Shown in pieces: positions 50,856 to 59,995 of a stretch of 64,000 bases of DNA. The notes under the pieces are model-generated. The model saw only the letters and a program-made list of their open reading frames with translations. It did not search any database and was not told where the DNA came from. Position 1 is the first letter of the stretch. The number at the start of each line of letters is the position of its first letter. The DNA comes from Sva-25 sp037385685. Lineage in GTDB: Bacteria > Pseudomonadota > Gammaproteobacteria > Chromatiales > Chromatiaceae. The position numbers and the translations under genes are program-made. The stretch lies in contig JARRMW010000001.1 of the NCBI GenBank assembly GCA_037385685.1, positions 85,769-149,768 on the forward strand. The letters are read 5' to 3'.

Positions 50856-52066
50856 GGCTCTCGCGACTCAACAGCCTTTTGGGCCGCACGGTCCTGGTGG
50901 TCTTTAGCGCCTTCTTCCTCTTCTCCGTGTTCGCCATCCTGGCCACAGGCTTCTATCTACTGCGCCCTCTGCAGGAACGTGCGGCTGAAGATCTGTCCGC
51001 CCTGATCGTGCTCTCTGCGCAGGTCTGGGTCGAACTCCCCCCGTGGACACGCCTCGACTACGAGGCTGCGCTCGGACGGGAACATGCGTTACAGGTCGCC
51101 GATGCGTCCGTCGACCTGCCCAGGGTGGCACTCAAGACCAATGACGAGAATCCCGACTGGATCTGGGCCGACATCGATCTCGGCAGCAAGGTCGTTCGCA
51201 TCGGCTTCTCGCGTGAGCGTCTGCAATACAAGCTGCCACTTGCCGTGATTGTCATCGTGACGGCAGGGGCGCTGATCATCTTCCTGACCACGCTGCTGCT
51301 CGTGCTGCACATCACGCGACCACTGGCGAGGCTCACGCATGCCGTCCAGCAGATCAGCAAGACGGGCGGCTACGAGCCGCTCGAGGAGAAGGGCCCCCGT
51401 GAACTGGCGATCCTCGCGCACAGGATCAACAGTGCAGAGCGTGAGATACAGACACTGCTCGATAACCGTACGACACTGCTTGCCGGTATTTCGCATGATT
51501 TGCGCACGCCGCTCACACGCATGCAGCTGGAGCTGGCGCTGTTGCCTGCCGACACGCCTGAAGAACAGGTCCGGAGTCTCGACAACGAGATCGACATCAT
51601 GAATCGCCTGGTCTCCCAGACCCTCGAACTGGCGCGTGGTCTTGGCAAGCATGAACAGCCCGATACGCAACTTGCCGATTTTCTCGCCCGATTTGTGGAC
51701 GAGCATGCCCTTACCGATGAACCGGTCACGCTCGAGATGGGCACAGGCTGCACATTCATGATTCCATCGCACCCCCTGCGGCGCATCCTCGAAAATCTTG
51801 TCGGCAATGCGCTGCGTTATTCTGACGGTCGTCCCGTGACGCTCTGTGCAGAGTGCCATGAGTCTTCAGCCATCCTGCGCGTGCGCGACCAGGGGCCAGG
51901 CATACCGCCGGCTTTCAGGGAAAAGGTTTTCACGCCCTTCTTCCGTCTCGAAAATTCACGCAACCCGCACACAGGCGGTAGCGGCCTTGGTCTCGCGATC
52001 GCGCGGCAGCTCTGCGACTTTTATGGCTGGGATATTCGTCTTGGGCAGTCAATCAGACGCAACTGA
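50852..52066 (+). CDS. envZ: Sensor histidine kinase EnvZ
   Basis: This 404-residue inner-membrane kinase has a first helix (about 14-35), a periplasmic domain (about 36-127), a second helix (about 128-151), a HAMP domain, the H-box AGISHDLRTPLTRMQ (His215) and a HATPase domain (NLVGNALRYSDG, DQGPGIP and TGGSGLGLAIAR). It senses envelope or cytoplasmic conditions and phosphorylates OmpR. The start is GTG at 50852, overlapping ompR by four bases. The periplasmic domain is short compared with enterobacterial EnvZ. Confidence 0.92.
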   Translation: MRLSRLNSLLGRTVLVVFSAFFLFSVFAILATGFYLLRPLQERAAEDLSALIVLSAQVWVELPPWTRLDYEAALGREHALQVADASVDLPRVALKTNDENPDWIWADIDLGSKVVRIGFSRERLQYKLPLAVIVIVTAGALIIFLTTLLLVLHITRPLARLTHAVQQISKTGGYEPLEEKGPRELAILAHRINSAEREIQTLLDNRTTLLAGISHDLRTPLTRMQLELALLPADTPEEQVRSLDNEIDIMNRLVSQTLELARGLGKHEQPDTQLADFLARFVDEHALTDEPVTLEMGTGCTFMIPSHPLRRILENLVGNALRYSDGRPVTLCAECHESSAILRVRDQGPGIPPAFREKVFTPFFRLENSRNPHTGGSGLGLAIARQLCDFYGWDIRLGQSIRRN

Positions 52067-52206
52067 GACAGGCTGAAATGATTTCATCGCAACCTCCGAT
52101 ACAGGAGATACAGTTCGCCTGAAGACTTTTCAGGTATCGTCAAACTGTGGCGATCTCCCGAAGCAGCGAGGCAATGCAGGACTACCGGAAGTTGCGATGC
52201 CGTTTG

Positions 52207-52623
52207 TCAGCCAATGAAGCCGTCGATATCGAGTGGTGGCACACCCCGGCGCTTGCGCATCCAGTTGAGCGTTTTCAGGACACCCTGCCGCCGGACAAGC
52301 CAGCGCTCGGCGCGAAACTTGCCCGGGTAAACCATGATCGCGAGGCCTGCCATCATGGTCAGGACCCCCTGCCCCGGCAGAAAAATCATGAGGACCCCGG
52401 CCAGGAAAACCGGCAAGCCGACAAGATTCCTGAAGATGGAACGCGGCTTCAGCAGCGTTTGCCAGTGGATCTCGTGATGCGTCCGGAAATAATCGACCGG
52501 GATCAGGCTCACGAGCCAGGGCATCAGCGCAATCGAAACCAGAAAGAGAAACAGGGAACCGATCCCGAGCCAGACAAAAAGCGTCTCGTAGGAGGCGAGC
52601 ACCGAGAGAAGCTGGTCGATCAT
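52207..52623 (-). CDS. PGPGW-type small membrane protein
   Basis: This 138-residue protein has two N-terminal helices (about 13-40) and a hairpin of two more around LAGVLMIFLPGQGVLTMMAGLAIM. That region resembles the putative transmembrane PGPGW family, with PGQG in place of the name-giving motif. The family has no known function. It lies 28 bases after hemL on the same strand. Confidence 0.75.
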   Translation of the reverse strand: MIDQLLSVLASYETLFVWLGIGSLFLFLVSIALMPWLVSLIPVDYFRTHHEIHWQTLLKPRSIFRNLVGLPVFLAGVLMIFLPGQGVLTMMAGLAIMVYPGKFRAERWLVRRQGVLKTLNWMRKRRGVPPLDIDGFIG

Positions 52624-52650
52624 GATTCCGGCCGGCTCCCGCCCGACGGA

Positions 52651-53934
52651 TCAGGCAACTTCGGCAAAGGCTTCTCTGGCATAGCCGATCGTCTGCTCGA
52701 TATCCGTTTCCGAGTGAGCGATGGAAACGAAGCCCGCCTCGAAAGCCGACGGTGCCATGTAGACGCCCCTGTCCAGCATGGCGTGGAAGAACCTCCTGAA
52801 CTGTTCCTGGTTACAGGCCGTCGATTCAGCAAAATTGGTCACCACTTCGGCATCGGTAAAGAAGAGACCGAACATGCCGCCAACCTGGTTCACAGCAACC
52901 GGCACGCCAGCAGCTTCTGCTTTTTCACGCAGCCCGTTGACCAGGTGCGACGTCTTGTGCGTCAGCTCGTCAAAGAAACCGGGGGCCGAGATCAGTTCCA
53001 GCGTCTTGAGACCGGCTGTCATGGCGACAGGATTCCCCGAGAGCGTGCCGGCCTGGTAGACAGGGCCGAGCGGTGAGATCTTCTCCATGATCTCGCGCTT
53101 GCCCCCGAAGGCGCCGACCGGCATGCCGCCGCCGATGATCTTGCCGAGAGTCGTAAGGTCCGGGGTAACGCCGTAGAGCGCCTGCACGCCACCGAGCCCG
53201 ACACGAAAGCCGGTCATGACCTCGTCGAAGATGAGAACGGCACCCGATTCGTCACAAACCTCACGCAGGGTCTCGAGAAACCCCGGGGCTGGCGGAATGC
53301 AGTTCATGTTGCCTGCAACCGGCTCGACGATGATGCAGGCAATCTGGTCACCGATCTCACTGAACGTTTCGCGCACCTGTTCGCTGTCGTTGTAGTTCAA
53401 GGTAATCGTGTGCTCCGCCAGCGATGCCGGTACGCCGGGTGACGAGGGCTCGCCGAAGGTCAGTGCGCCAGAGCCGGCCTTGACCAGCAGTGAATCCGAG
53501 TGGCCGTGATAGCAGCCCTCGAACTTGACGATCTTGTCTCGCCCCGTGAAACCACGCGCCAGCCGGATCGCACTCATGGTCGCCTCGGTACCCGAGGAGA
53601 CCATGCGGACCATCTCGATGGAGGGCATGAGTTCGCACACCTTGTCGGCCATCTGCGTCTCGATTTCAGTCGGCGCACCGAACGAGAGTCCCCTGCGCAC
53701 GACAGCTTCGACAGCCTCGATCACCTCGTGGTGGGCATGGCCGAGAATCATGGGACCCCAGGAGCCAACGTAGTCAATATATTTCTTTCCATCCGCACCA
53801 TAAAGGTAGGGCCCGGCAGCCGACTCGATAAAAACCGGATCGCCGCCAACACCCTTGAAGGCGCGCACAGGGGAATTGACACCGCCAGGGATGTGCTTCT
53901 GTGCCGCGGCAAAGAGTTGGCTTGAATCGCTCAT
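52651..53934 (-). CDS. hemL: Glutamate-1-semialdehyde 2,1-aminomutase HemL
   Basis: This 427-residue PLP enzyme makes 5-aminolevulinate for haem in the C5 pathway. It shows an N-terminal HIPGGVNSPVRAFKGVGGDP, EGCYHGHSD, FDEVMTGFRVG and the PLP-binding Lys in TTLGKIIGGGMPVGAFGG. It overlaps thiE by four bases. The thiD-thiE-hemL order is common in gammaproteobacteria. It supports the haem demand of the two oxidases only in a general sense. Confidence 0.97.
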   Translation of the reverse strand: MSDSSQLFAAAQKHIPGGVNSPVRAFKGVGGDPVFIESAAGPYLYGADGKKYIDYVGSWGPMILGHAHHEVIEAVEAVVRRGLSFGAPTEIETQMADKVCELMPSIEMVRMVSSGTEATMSAIRLARGFTGRDKIVKFEGCYHGHSDSLLVKAGSGALTFGEPSSPGVPASLAEHTITLNYNDSEQVRETFSEIGDQIACIIVEPVAGNMNCIPPAPGFLETLREVCDESGAVLIFDEVMTGFRVGLGGVQALYGVTPDLTTLGKIIGGGMPVGAFGGKREIMEKISPLGPVYQAGTLSGNPVAMTAGLKTLELISAPGFFDELTHKTSHLVNGLREKAEAAGVPVAVNQVGGMFGLFFTDAEVVTNFAESTACNQEQFRRFFHAMLDRGVYMAPSAFEAGFVSIAHSETDIEQTIGYAREAFAEVA

Positions 53935-54548
53935 GTTGACTCCTCCAGGAAAAGGTCGCTGAACCGGCGGGATGCATCCGCGATATCCGGTTGAGAAAAG
54001 ACTGCTGTGATCACGGCCAGCATGTCAGCACCGGCGGCAATCAGGGAAGCGCCATTTTGCGGGGTAATGCCGCCTATCGCAACCACGGGCAGGGACAGCG
54101 CCTGTTTCGCGCGAACAAGCAACTCTGTCGTCGCACGGGGCGCTTCGGGCTTGGTCGGCGAACCGAAAAAGGCGCCAAAGGCAATATAGCTGGCGCCGGC
54201 TTCGGCTGCCGCCTCGGCGCGTGTGAATTCGTTATAACAGCTCACGCCGACAATGGCGCTGTCGCCGAGGCGCTCGCGGGCGATGGTACAGGCGGCGTCC
54301 TCCCTGCCGACATGCACACCATCCGCCTCGATCGAGGCAGCCAGTTCGACATCATCGTTGACGATAAAGAGTGCACCTTTCTCAGTGCAGAGCTCTCTGA
54401 TGGCCGACGCCTCACGCAGTCGCTTTGATACATCGTTCGACTTGTCGCGATACTGCACGATGGATGCGCCGCCACGGATCGCGGATGCGACATCCTCGAC
54501 AGAAGTCGTTGCAGCGGTGATGACATAAAGCCCGGAGAGCCTGTTCAT
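53931..54548 (-). CDS. thiE: Thiamine-phosphate synthase ThiE
   Basis: This 205-residue TIM-barrel enzyme joins HMP-PP and thiazole phosphate. Visible are GGASIVQYRDKS, IVNDDVELAASIEADGVHVGREDA, YIAFGAFFGSPTKP and VAIGGITPQN. It is coupled by four-base overlaps to thiD upstream and hemL downstream. Confidence 0.95.
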   Translation of the reverse strand: MNRLSGLYVITAATTSVEDVASAIRGGASIVQYRDKSNDVSKRLREASAIRELCTEKGALFIVNDDVELAASIEADGVHVGREDAACTIARERLGDSAIVGVSCYNEFTRAEAAAEAGASYIAFGAFFGSPTKPEAPRATTELLVRAKQALSLPVVAIGGITPQNGASLIAAGADMLAVITAVFSQPDIADASRRFSDLFLEEST

Positions 54549-55309
54549 GCCCCGGCAATCCTGCGCGGAATCTTCTGCCCTCGCCCGATGTGCTCCGCCT
54601 TCGCGAGCGCATCATGGGTAAAGGCCTGCGCAAGGCGCAATGCCAGTTTCATCGGCATCTCGCGGGCGAGAAAAACAGCAATCGACGAAGCAAGCGTACA
54701 GCCGGAACCGTGGAATTCACCCTCGAAGCGTTCCCATTCGAACTGCTGTTCGCCACCGGCATCGAACCAGCGATTGATGACACTTTCACCGCCATCGTGG
54801 CCGCCCGTGACGAGCACATTGCCGGCGCCCCGCGCGATCAAGTGCGCGGCACAGGCGGCGGCATCGCTTTCCCCCGTCAGGCTCTGTGCCTCGGGCAGGT
54901 TTGGGGTCACAAGCACAGCGTGGGGCAGAATCCCTTCGAGCATGATGTCGCGGATCTGCGCGGATGAGAGTTCCTTGCCGCCGCCGGCTGCGAGCACGGG
55001 ATCGAGCACGACAGGGACTCCAGGATGGTTGTCGAGAAAGCCGGCAATCGCCTCGGCGATGTGTGCATCGCCGATGAGCCCGATCTTGATCGCGTCGAAG
55101 CTAAAGTCACCATCCAGGGTCTCGAGTACATCAAGGAAGAAGCCGGGCGACACCGGTTCGACGCGAGACACATTGACCGTGTCCTGCACCGTCAGGGCTG
55201 TAATCGCGGTGACGGCATGGCCGCCATTGGCCGCGATCGCCTCGATGTCTGCCTGAATGCCGGCGCCGCCGCCTGGGTCATGGCCGCCGATGGCAAGAAT
55301 GGTTTTCAT
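54545..55309 (-). CDS. thiD: Hydroxymethylpyrimidine (phosphate) kinase ThiD
   Basis: This 254-residue ribokinase-family enzyme phosphorylates HMP and HMP-P in thiamine synthesis. It contains AIGGHDPGGGAGIQADIEA, KIGLIGDAHIAEA, VLDPVLAAGGGKEL and the C-terminal FHGSGCTLASSIAVFLA with the catalytic Asp region replaced by GSGC as usual. The start at 55309 has no clear ribosome-binding site. It is the first gene of thiD-thiE-hemL. No TPP riboswitch was seen in the short upstream gap. Confidence 0.93.
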   Translation of the reverse strand: MKTILAIGGHDPGGGAGIQADIEAIAANGGHAVTAITALTVQDTVNVSRVEPVSPGFFLDVLETLDGDFSFDAIKIGLIGDAHIAEAIAGFLDNHPGVPVVLDPVLAAGGGKELSSAQIRDIMLEGILPHAVLVTPNLPEAQSLTGESDAAACAAHLIARGAGNVLVTGGHDGGESVINRWFDAGGEQQFEWERFEGEFHGSGCTLASSIAVFLAREMPMKLALRLAQAFTHDALAKAEHIGRGQKIPRRIAGA

Positions 55310-55384
55310 GGACTAGGTATGTTGGGGCAGTCAATGCAGATTACCATGGTAATCCGAATTTCCGGATGATGTCCCGGCGAGGGC

Positions 55385-56425
55385 TTACGGCAGGCGCCCC
55401 CCCTGGGCCAGTCGCCAGGAAAGTTCCTCGTTTGCCCTGAGGGGTGTAATGCCGCCGGCATGCCCGGCCGGCAGTGTGTGAGGCTCCTTCACCAGCGTAA
55501 TGGTGTCGGTATTGCGGGGCAATCCGTAGAAGTCGGGACCAAAATGACTGGAGAAATCCTCGAGCTTGTCCAGGGCATCCGCCGACTCGAAAGCCTCTGC
55601 GTAGAGTTCGATCGCGGCGTGGGCAGTGTAGATCCCGGCGCAGCCGCAGGCCGACTCCTTGGCAGCCGTCGCATGAGGCGCGCTGTCCGTACCCAGGAAA
55701 AACTTGGGATCGCCGCTCGTTGCAGCGGCGATGAGGGCCTCGCGATGTGTCTCCCGTTTCAGTACCGGCAGGCAGTAGTAGTGGGGCCGGATCCCCCCCT
55801 GGAACATGGCGTTACGGTTAAAGAGGAGGTGGTGCACGGTGATCGTGGCTGCCACATTGGCCGGGGCTTCGGACACGAATGCTGCCGCCTGGCGAGTGGT
55901 GATGTGCTCGAGCACCACCCTGAGCCCGGGCCGGCGCTCCAACAGCGGCTCAAGTATCCGTTCGATGAACACCGCCTCCCGATCAAACAGGTCCACATCG
56001 GAATCCGTCACCTCGCCGTGCAACAGGAGAGGCAGGCCCGCCTCTTCCATGGCCTCCAGCGCAGCATCCACCCGGTGAATGTCAGTGACCCCGGAATCCG
56101 AGTTGGTCGTCGCACCGGCAGGGTAATACTTCACCGCATGCACGAAACCGCTCTCCCTGGCCTTGAAGATCTCTTCCGGAGACGTATTGTCAGTCAGGTA
56201 GAGGGTCATCAGCGGCTCGAACGCCATCCCGGCCGGCAGCGCTGCCAGGATGCGCTCACGGTAGGCAGCAGCCTCCGACACTGTACGAACAGGCGGTTTC
56301 AGGTTGGGCATGACGATGGCCCTGGCGAAGCGCTGCGCGGTATCCGGCAGCACGGCTGCCAGCATGTCGCCATCGCGCAAATGCAGATGCCAGTCGTCCG
56401 GACGGGTGAGTGTCAGTGTGTTCAT
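55385..56425 (-). CDS. pyrC: Dihydroorotase PyrC
   Basis: This is a 346-residue class II dihydroorotase (enterobacterial PyrC type), third step of pyrimidine synthesis. The zinc ligands are in RPDDWHLHLRDG, LLHGEV and EHITTRQAA, and the last Asp is in FLGTDSAPHA. It is a separate unit 75 bases from thiD. Confidence 0.96.
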   Translation of the reverse strand: MNTLTLTRPDDWHLHLRDGDMLAAVLPDTAQRFARAIVMPNLKPPVRTVSEAAAYRERILAALPAGMAFEPLMTLYLTDNTSPEEIFKARESGFVHAVKYYPAGATTNSDSGVTDIHRVDAALEAMEEAGLPLLLHGEVTDSDVDLFDREAVFIERILEPLLERRPGLRVVLEHITTRQAAAFVSEAPANVAATITVHHLLFNRNAMFQGGIRPHYYCLPVLKRETHREALIAAATSGDPKFFLGTDSAPHATAAKESACGCAGIYTAHAAIELYAEAFESADALDKLEDFSSHFGPDFYGLPRNTDTITLVKEPHTLPAGHAGGITPLRANEELSWRLAQGGRLP

Positions 56426-56591
56426 ATTCAGGTTCTGGAGCCTTGCTTCAGGTTCTAGGCCAGTGAATCCGGCAAGTGAAATGCGTGTTTCCTGCCCCCG
56501 GGATGCCCTGACCTGTTACGTTCATCATCCACCCGGACAGCCGCCAGCTTGACGAGTGCTCGAGCAATCGAAGGTCACAAGCCCGGGACAT

Positions 56592-57164
56592 TCACTTTGA
56601 GAGTGGCTCGTAGGTGAATCCACCGCCCGCCAGGCTGGCTTCGTACATCAAGCCACCCTTTGCAACCGTAAAGGTGACCATGCCTTTCTGGTAACCACCC
56701 ACAGTCTTTGCGTCATTCTTGCCGCCGCTGGCGCCTGCCGAAGTGCCTGTCGTACTGGTCTCAGCTGATGCACCGGCCGTGATCGCGACGACAGAGGCGC
56801 CTGCACCAAATTTGAAGGAACCGCTGGTGAACTCCCTGAATGCGCGCTCGTCTTCAAGAAACACGATCATGCTGTATGCCTGACCACCTGCCTGAAGGCC
56901 GACACTCACCTGGCCAAATTCGGAATTACCGAAGTGCACGCCGCTGACGTAGACTCGCCCCTTGCCACCGGCACCGCCAACGACAAAGCCGCCCTTGGCA
57001 ATGGTTGGAAAAACGGCATAGGCGTAGGAGTTATCGAAGTAGGCCGCACTCTCTCCTGCGTTCCTGAAGATTTCGATCGTGTCCGCGTACTTGTCAGCCA
57101 GTGCGCTGCCAAAAGGCACTGCCAGCAGGAAGAAAGCCGATATGGCCAGGGATTTTATTGACAT
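56592..57164 (-). CDS. SYLF (Ysc84) domain protein, secreted
   Basis: This 190-residue precursor has a signal peptide (about 1-22, SLAISAFFLLAVPFGSALA) and a SYLF domain: SYAYAVFPTIAKGGFVVGGAGGKGRVY, QVSVGLQAGGQAYSMIVFLED and a low-complexity Ala/Ser/Thr loop. SYLF domains bind phosphoinositides in eukaryotes; bacterial members are probably envelope lipid-binding proteins. ATG 57164 is the family-like start; a longer frame extends upstream to 57617 without protein-like sequence. Confidence 0.85.
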   Translation of the reverse strand: MSIKSLAISAFFLLAVPFGSALADKYADTIEIFRNAGESAAYFDNSYAYAVFPTIAKGGFVVGGAGGKGRVYVSGVHFGNSEFGQVSVGLQAGGQAYSMIVFLEDERAFREFTSGSFKFGAGASVVAITAGASAETSTTGTSAGASGGKNDAKTVGGYQKGMVTFTVAKGGLMYEASLAGGGFTYEPLSK

Positions 57165-57695
57165 ACTTCGTACCTGTAGATTGCAATGAAAAGAAACGTC
57201 TCGGCCGGCTTCGGAACCGGTTGTCCACGAGAGAAATACGATGCAGCAGTAACACCACCGCAAATTACTAAAGTAAACCATCATTATTGCACAACAGGAA
57301 TATAGAACAGACCACGGTATTTTCAGGCCCTGGACTTTGTTGCAGAAACACCCCCTGATCCCTTGCAGGCATTCACAATCCACTCCTTCAGCATTGCCTG
57401 ACATTTTCCCTAAACACCAGAACGGCCTTTGGAGCCTCCGCTCCGAAAAAGAATCATGCGGGAGGGCTGTCCATCGTGCTTTTCTCTGTTTTCCACGGAG
57501 CTGCAGATGCACTAAATGAAGACTTTCAGGGATATTGGGACGACTCAGATGTCGCATACACGATGCCCCACCGGCTACCATGTACCCGGAAAGATTTCTC
57601 GCTGCACACCTGGTCATCTACCACCTGGTTTCTCCGTGAGGTGATCGGATGAATCCATCCCGGGATCGGGCAGTCCGGCCGGCACACCAGATGGC
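57165..57695. other. Intergenic region of about 530 bp with no recognised feature
   Basis: The stretch between the SYLF gene and the APC permease has stop codons in all frames apart from short overlaps. I see no intrinsic terminator, tRNA, strong promoter or repeat. It is one of the longest gaps in an otherwise dense window and may hold regulatory sites or decayed sequence. Confidence 0.5.
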
Positions 57696-57725
57696 GTGGC
57701 TACAACTGATGGGCATGTAAAAAAG

Positions 57726-59006
57726 ATGCGCAATAAGGAGAAGATGGGTTTCTGGAGTGTCGTGGCCATTGGTATTGGCGGCATGGTGGGAGGTGGCATT
57801 TTTGCCGTGTTGGGTCTGGCGGCACAACTCGCGCATGGTGCTACGCCGATTGCATTCGCCATTGCCGGAATGGTCGCGCTCCTGACCACATATTCTTACT
57901 CCAGGCTGTCTGTCGCGTTTCCTTCCCAGGGTGGCACAGTCACCTTTCTTGACCAGGCCTTTGGCCCGGGTCTGTTAGCCGGCAGTCTCAACATCCTGCT
58001 GTGGCTCAGTTACATCATCATGCTCTCACTCTATGCATACGCCTTTGGCAGTTATGCGGCAACATTTTTAAAACCTGAATGGCAAGCAGCAGGCAAACAC
58101 CTGTTTATCATCCTTGCCGTCGTGGGCATTACCACCCTGAATCTGTTCGGTGCTGCCGTGATAGGTCGCGCAGAGCGCTGGATCGTCGCCTTCAAGATAA
58201 GCATCTTGCTGCTGTTCGTTGTCGTCGGCTTTTGGAGCATAGAACCCCGACAACTGGAACCTGCTGCCTGGGCGACGCCTGTACAGATTGTGGCTGGCGG
58301 CTTCATCATTTTTCTTGCCTATGAAGGCTTCGAGCTGATCGCCAATGCCGCAAAGGATACAAGGCAACCGGACAAAACACTGCCACGCGCCTACTACTCG
58401 GCAGTGCTGTTTGTGATCGCCCTCTATGTCCTGGTCGCGGTGGTCACGGTTGGCAACCTGCCGCTGGGGCAGATCGTTGACGCCAAGGATTATGCACTTG
58501 CTGCCGCGGCCAAGCCCCTGTTGGGCATGGCCGGTTTCAAGCTGATCGCCATTGCCGCTCTACTATCGACTGCCTCTGCCATCAATGCGACCCTGTATGG
58601 CGCTGCGCGCCTGAGCTACATCATCGCCCGGGAGGGCGAGCTGCCTGATGTGCTGGAAGAGCGAATCTGGCGCAAACCCGTGCTTGGCTTGCTAATCACC
58701 GCCGGATTGACGCTCATTGCAGCCAATTGGCTCGACCTCAACAGTATTGCCACTATCGGTAGCGCAGGTTTTCTCCTGATATTCACCGCAGTGAATATCG
58801 CCAACGTGGTTCTGAGCAAGCGAACCAATAGCCGACGCTGGATATCATGGTTCGGCGCACTAGCCTGTCTGGTGGCATTGATTGCACTGTTGTGGCAAAT
58901 CGAAATGCAGACGCCGCTCAAAATTCTCGTCCTGGCTGCGATACTCGGCGCCTCGGTGGGCATCGAAAGCCTCTACCGCTTGATGCGCCGGCAGCGTGAG
59001 GAATAG
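57726..59006 (+). CDS. APC family amino acid permease
   Basis: This polytopic transporter of about 426 residues has 11-12 helices and the APC start SVVAIGIGGMVGGGIFAVLGLAAQ. Further landmarks are AYEGFELIANAAKDTRQPDKTLPRA and ALLSTASAINATLYGAARLSY. It probably takes up an amino acid or related amine; the substrate is not determined. The start is uncertain: GTG 57696, ATG 57726 and ATG 57744 are in frame, and only the last has a purine-rich site (AAGGAG), very close. It is a single-gene unit with long non-coding flanks. Confidence 0.82.
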   Translation: MRNKEKMGFWSVVAIGIGGMVGGGIFAVLGLAAQLAHGATPIAFAIAGMVALLTTYSYSRLSVAFPSQGGTVTFLDQAFGPGLLAGSLNILLWLSYIIMLSLYAYAFGSYAATFLKPEWQAAGKHLFIILAVVGITTLNLFGAAVIGRAERWIVAFKISILLLFVVVGFWSIEPRQLEPAAWATPVQIVAGGFIIFLAYEGFELIANAAKDTRQPDKTLPRAYYSAVLFVIALYVLVAVVTVGNLPLGQIVDAKDYALAAAAKPLLGMAGFKLIAIAALLSTASAINATLYGAARLSYIIAREGELPDVLEERIWRKPVLGLLITAGLTLIAANWLDLNSIATIGSAGFLLIFTAVNIANVVLSKRTNSRRWISWFGALACLVALIALLWQIEMQTPLKILVLAAILGASVGIESLYRLMRRQREE

Positions 59007-59025
59007 AGTGCAGCTCACAACAGCA

Positions 59026-59153
59026 GGGGACAGGCTCGGATTTTCCTCTTTCAGAAAGCGATTGCAGTGATGCCTGGCAGGCAAGTCACGGCCGGAAGGC
59101 CCCTGAAAGCGTGCGAGAGAGACCGGGCTTGATCAAAACCATGATCTGTCCCC
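59026..59153. repeat. REP-doublet-like inverted repeat
   Basis: GGGGACAG (59026-59033) and CTGTCCCC (59146-59153) are inverted repeats about 110 bases apart. The right side reads AAAACCATGATCTGTCCCC, resembling sequences found around REP-associated tyrosine transposases. No transposase lies between, so it may be a solo relic. It fills most of the gap before rsmA. Confidence 0.4.
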
Positions 59154-59203
59154 GTTTTCCTTCATAATTGCCCGACTTGATTCATGAAGACCAGGACAAC
59201 ATC

Positions 59204-59995
59204 TTGAACCACCGTCCCAGGAAGAGGTTCGGCCAGAACTTCCTGCATGATCCCGGCATCATCCAGCGCATCGTGGCGGCCATCGATCCCAAACCGGGCG
59301 ATCATATTGCCGAGATTGGCCCCGGCCAGGGTGCGATCACGCAACATCTCATCGATACCTGCGGGGCGATGGACGTCATCGAGCTGGATCGCGACCTGGT
59401 GCCATTGCTGAAGGAACAGTTCGCAGGCACGAAGCTGCGTATTCACAATGCCGACGCCCTGAAGTTCGATTTCTGCTCACTGGTTGCCCGGAGTGAAAAA
59501 CTGCGCCTCGTCGGCAACCTGCCCTACAACATCTCGACACCGCTGCTCTTTCACTTGCTGGAGCAGGCACACTGCATCAGCGATCTGCACGTGATGCTGC
59601 AGAAGGAGGTTGTCGATCGCATCGTCGCGGCACCCGGCTCGAAGACCTACGGCCGACTCTCGGTCGCCGTGCAGGCACGCTGCCATGCGCAATCACTCTT
59701 CACCATCGGCCCCGGTGCGTTCAACCCGCCACCAAAGGTCGATTCCGCGATCCTGCGCATCACACCCGATGAAGATGCGATCGGGCGTATCAGGGATCCC
59801 GCCCTGCTCAACCAGATCCTGTCGCAGGCATTCAGCCAGCGACGCAAGACCTTGCGCAACGCCTTGAAAGGAGTCGCCGATGCCCCAATCCTCGAAAGTC
59901 TCGGCATCGACGCCTCGGCACGGGCCGAGACCGTCACCGTTGAAGCCTATGTCCTGCTGGCAAACCGGCTTGCCGAACAAACGAGGGAGTCATGA
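59204..59995 (+). CDS. rsmA: 16S rRNA dimethyladenosine transferase RsmA (KsgA)
   Basis: This enzyme of about 263 residues dimethylates two adjacent adenosines near the 3' end of 16S rRNA. Seen are RPRKRFGQNFLHDPGII, the SAM motif IAEIGPGQGAIT, the catalytic NLPYNIST and FNPPPKVDSAI. I prefer TTG 59204 because AGGA lies seven bases upstream and MNHRPRKRFGQ fits the family; TTG codons at 59168 and 59177 would add 9-12 residues. It overlaps lon by four bases. Confidence 0.93.
   Translation: MNHRPRKRFGQNFLHDPGIIQRIVAAIDPKPGDHIAEIGPGQGAITQHLIDTCGAMDVIELDRDLVPLLKEQFAGTKLRIHNADALKFDFCSLVARSEKLRLVGNLPYNISTPLLFHLLEQAHCISDLHVMLQKEVVDRIVAAPGSKTYGRLSVAVQARCHAQSLFTIGPGAFNPPPKVDSAILRITPDEDAIGRIRDPALLNQILSQAFSQRRKTLRNALKGVADAPILESLGIDASARAETVTVEAYVLLANRLAEQTRES

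Noticed and set aside
56592..57617. 341-residue version of the SYLF protein
   Set aside because: The sequence before Met at 57164 is low-quality, Cys-rich and lacks a signal peptide, whereas 57164 starts a normal signal peptide.
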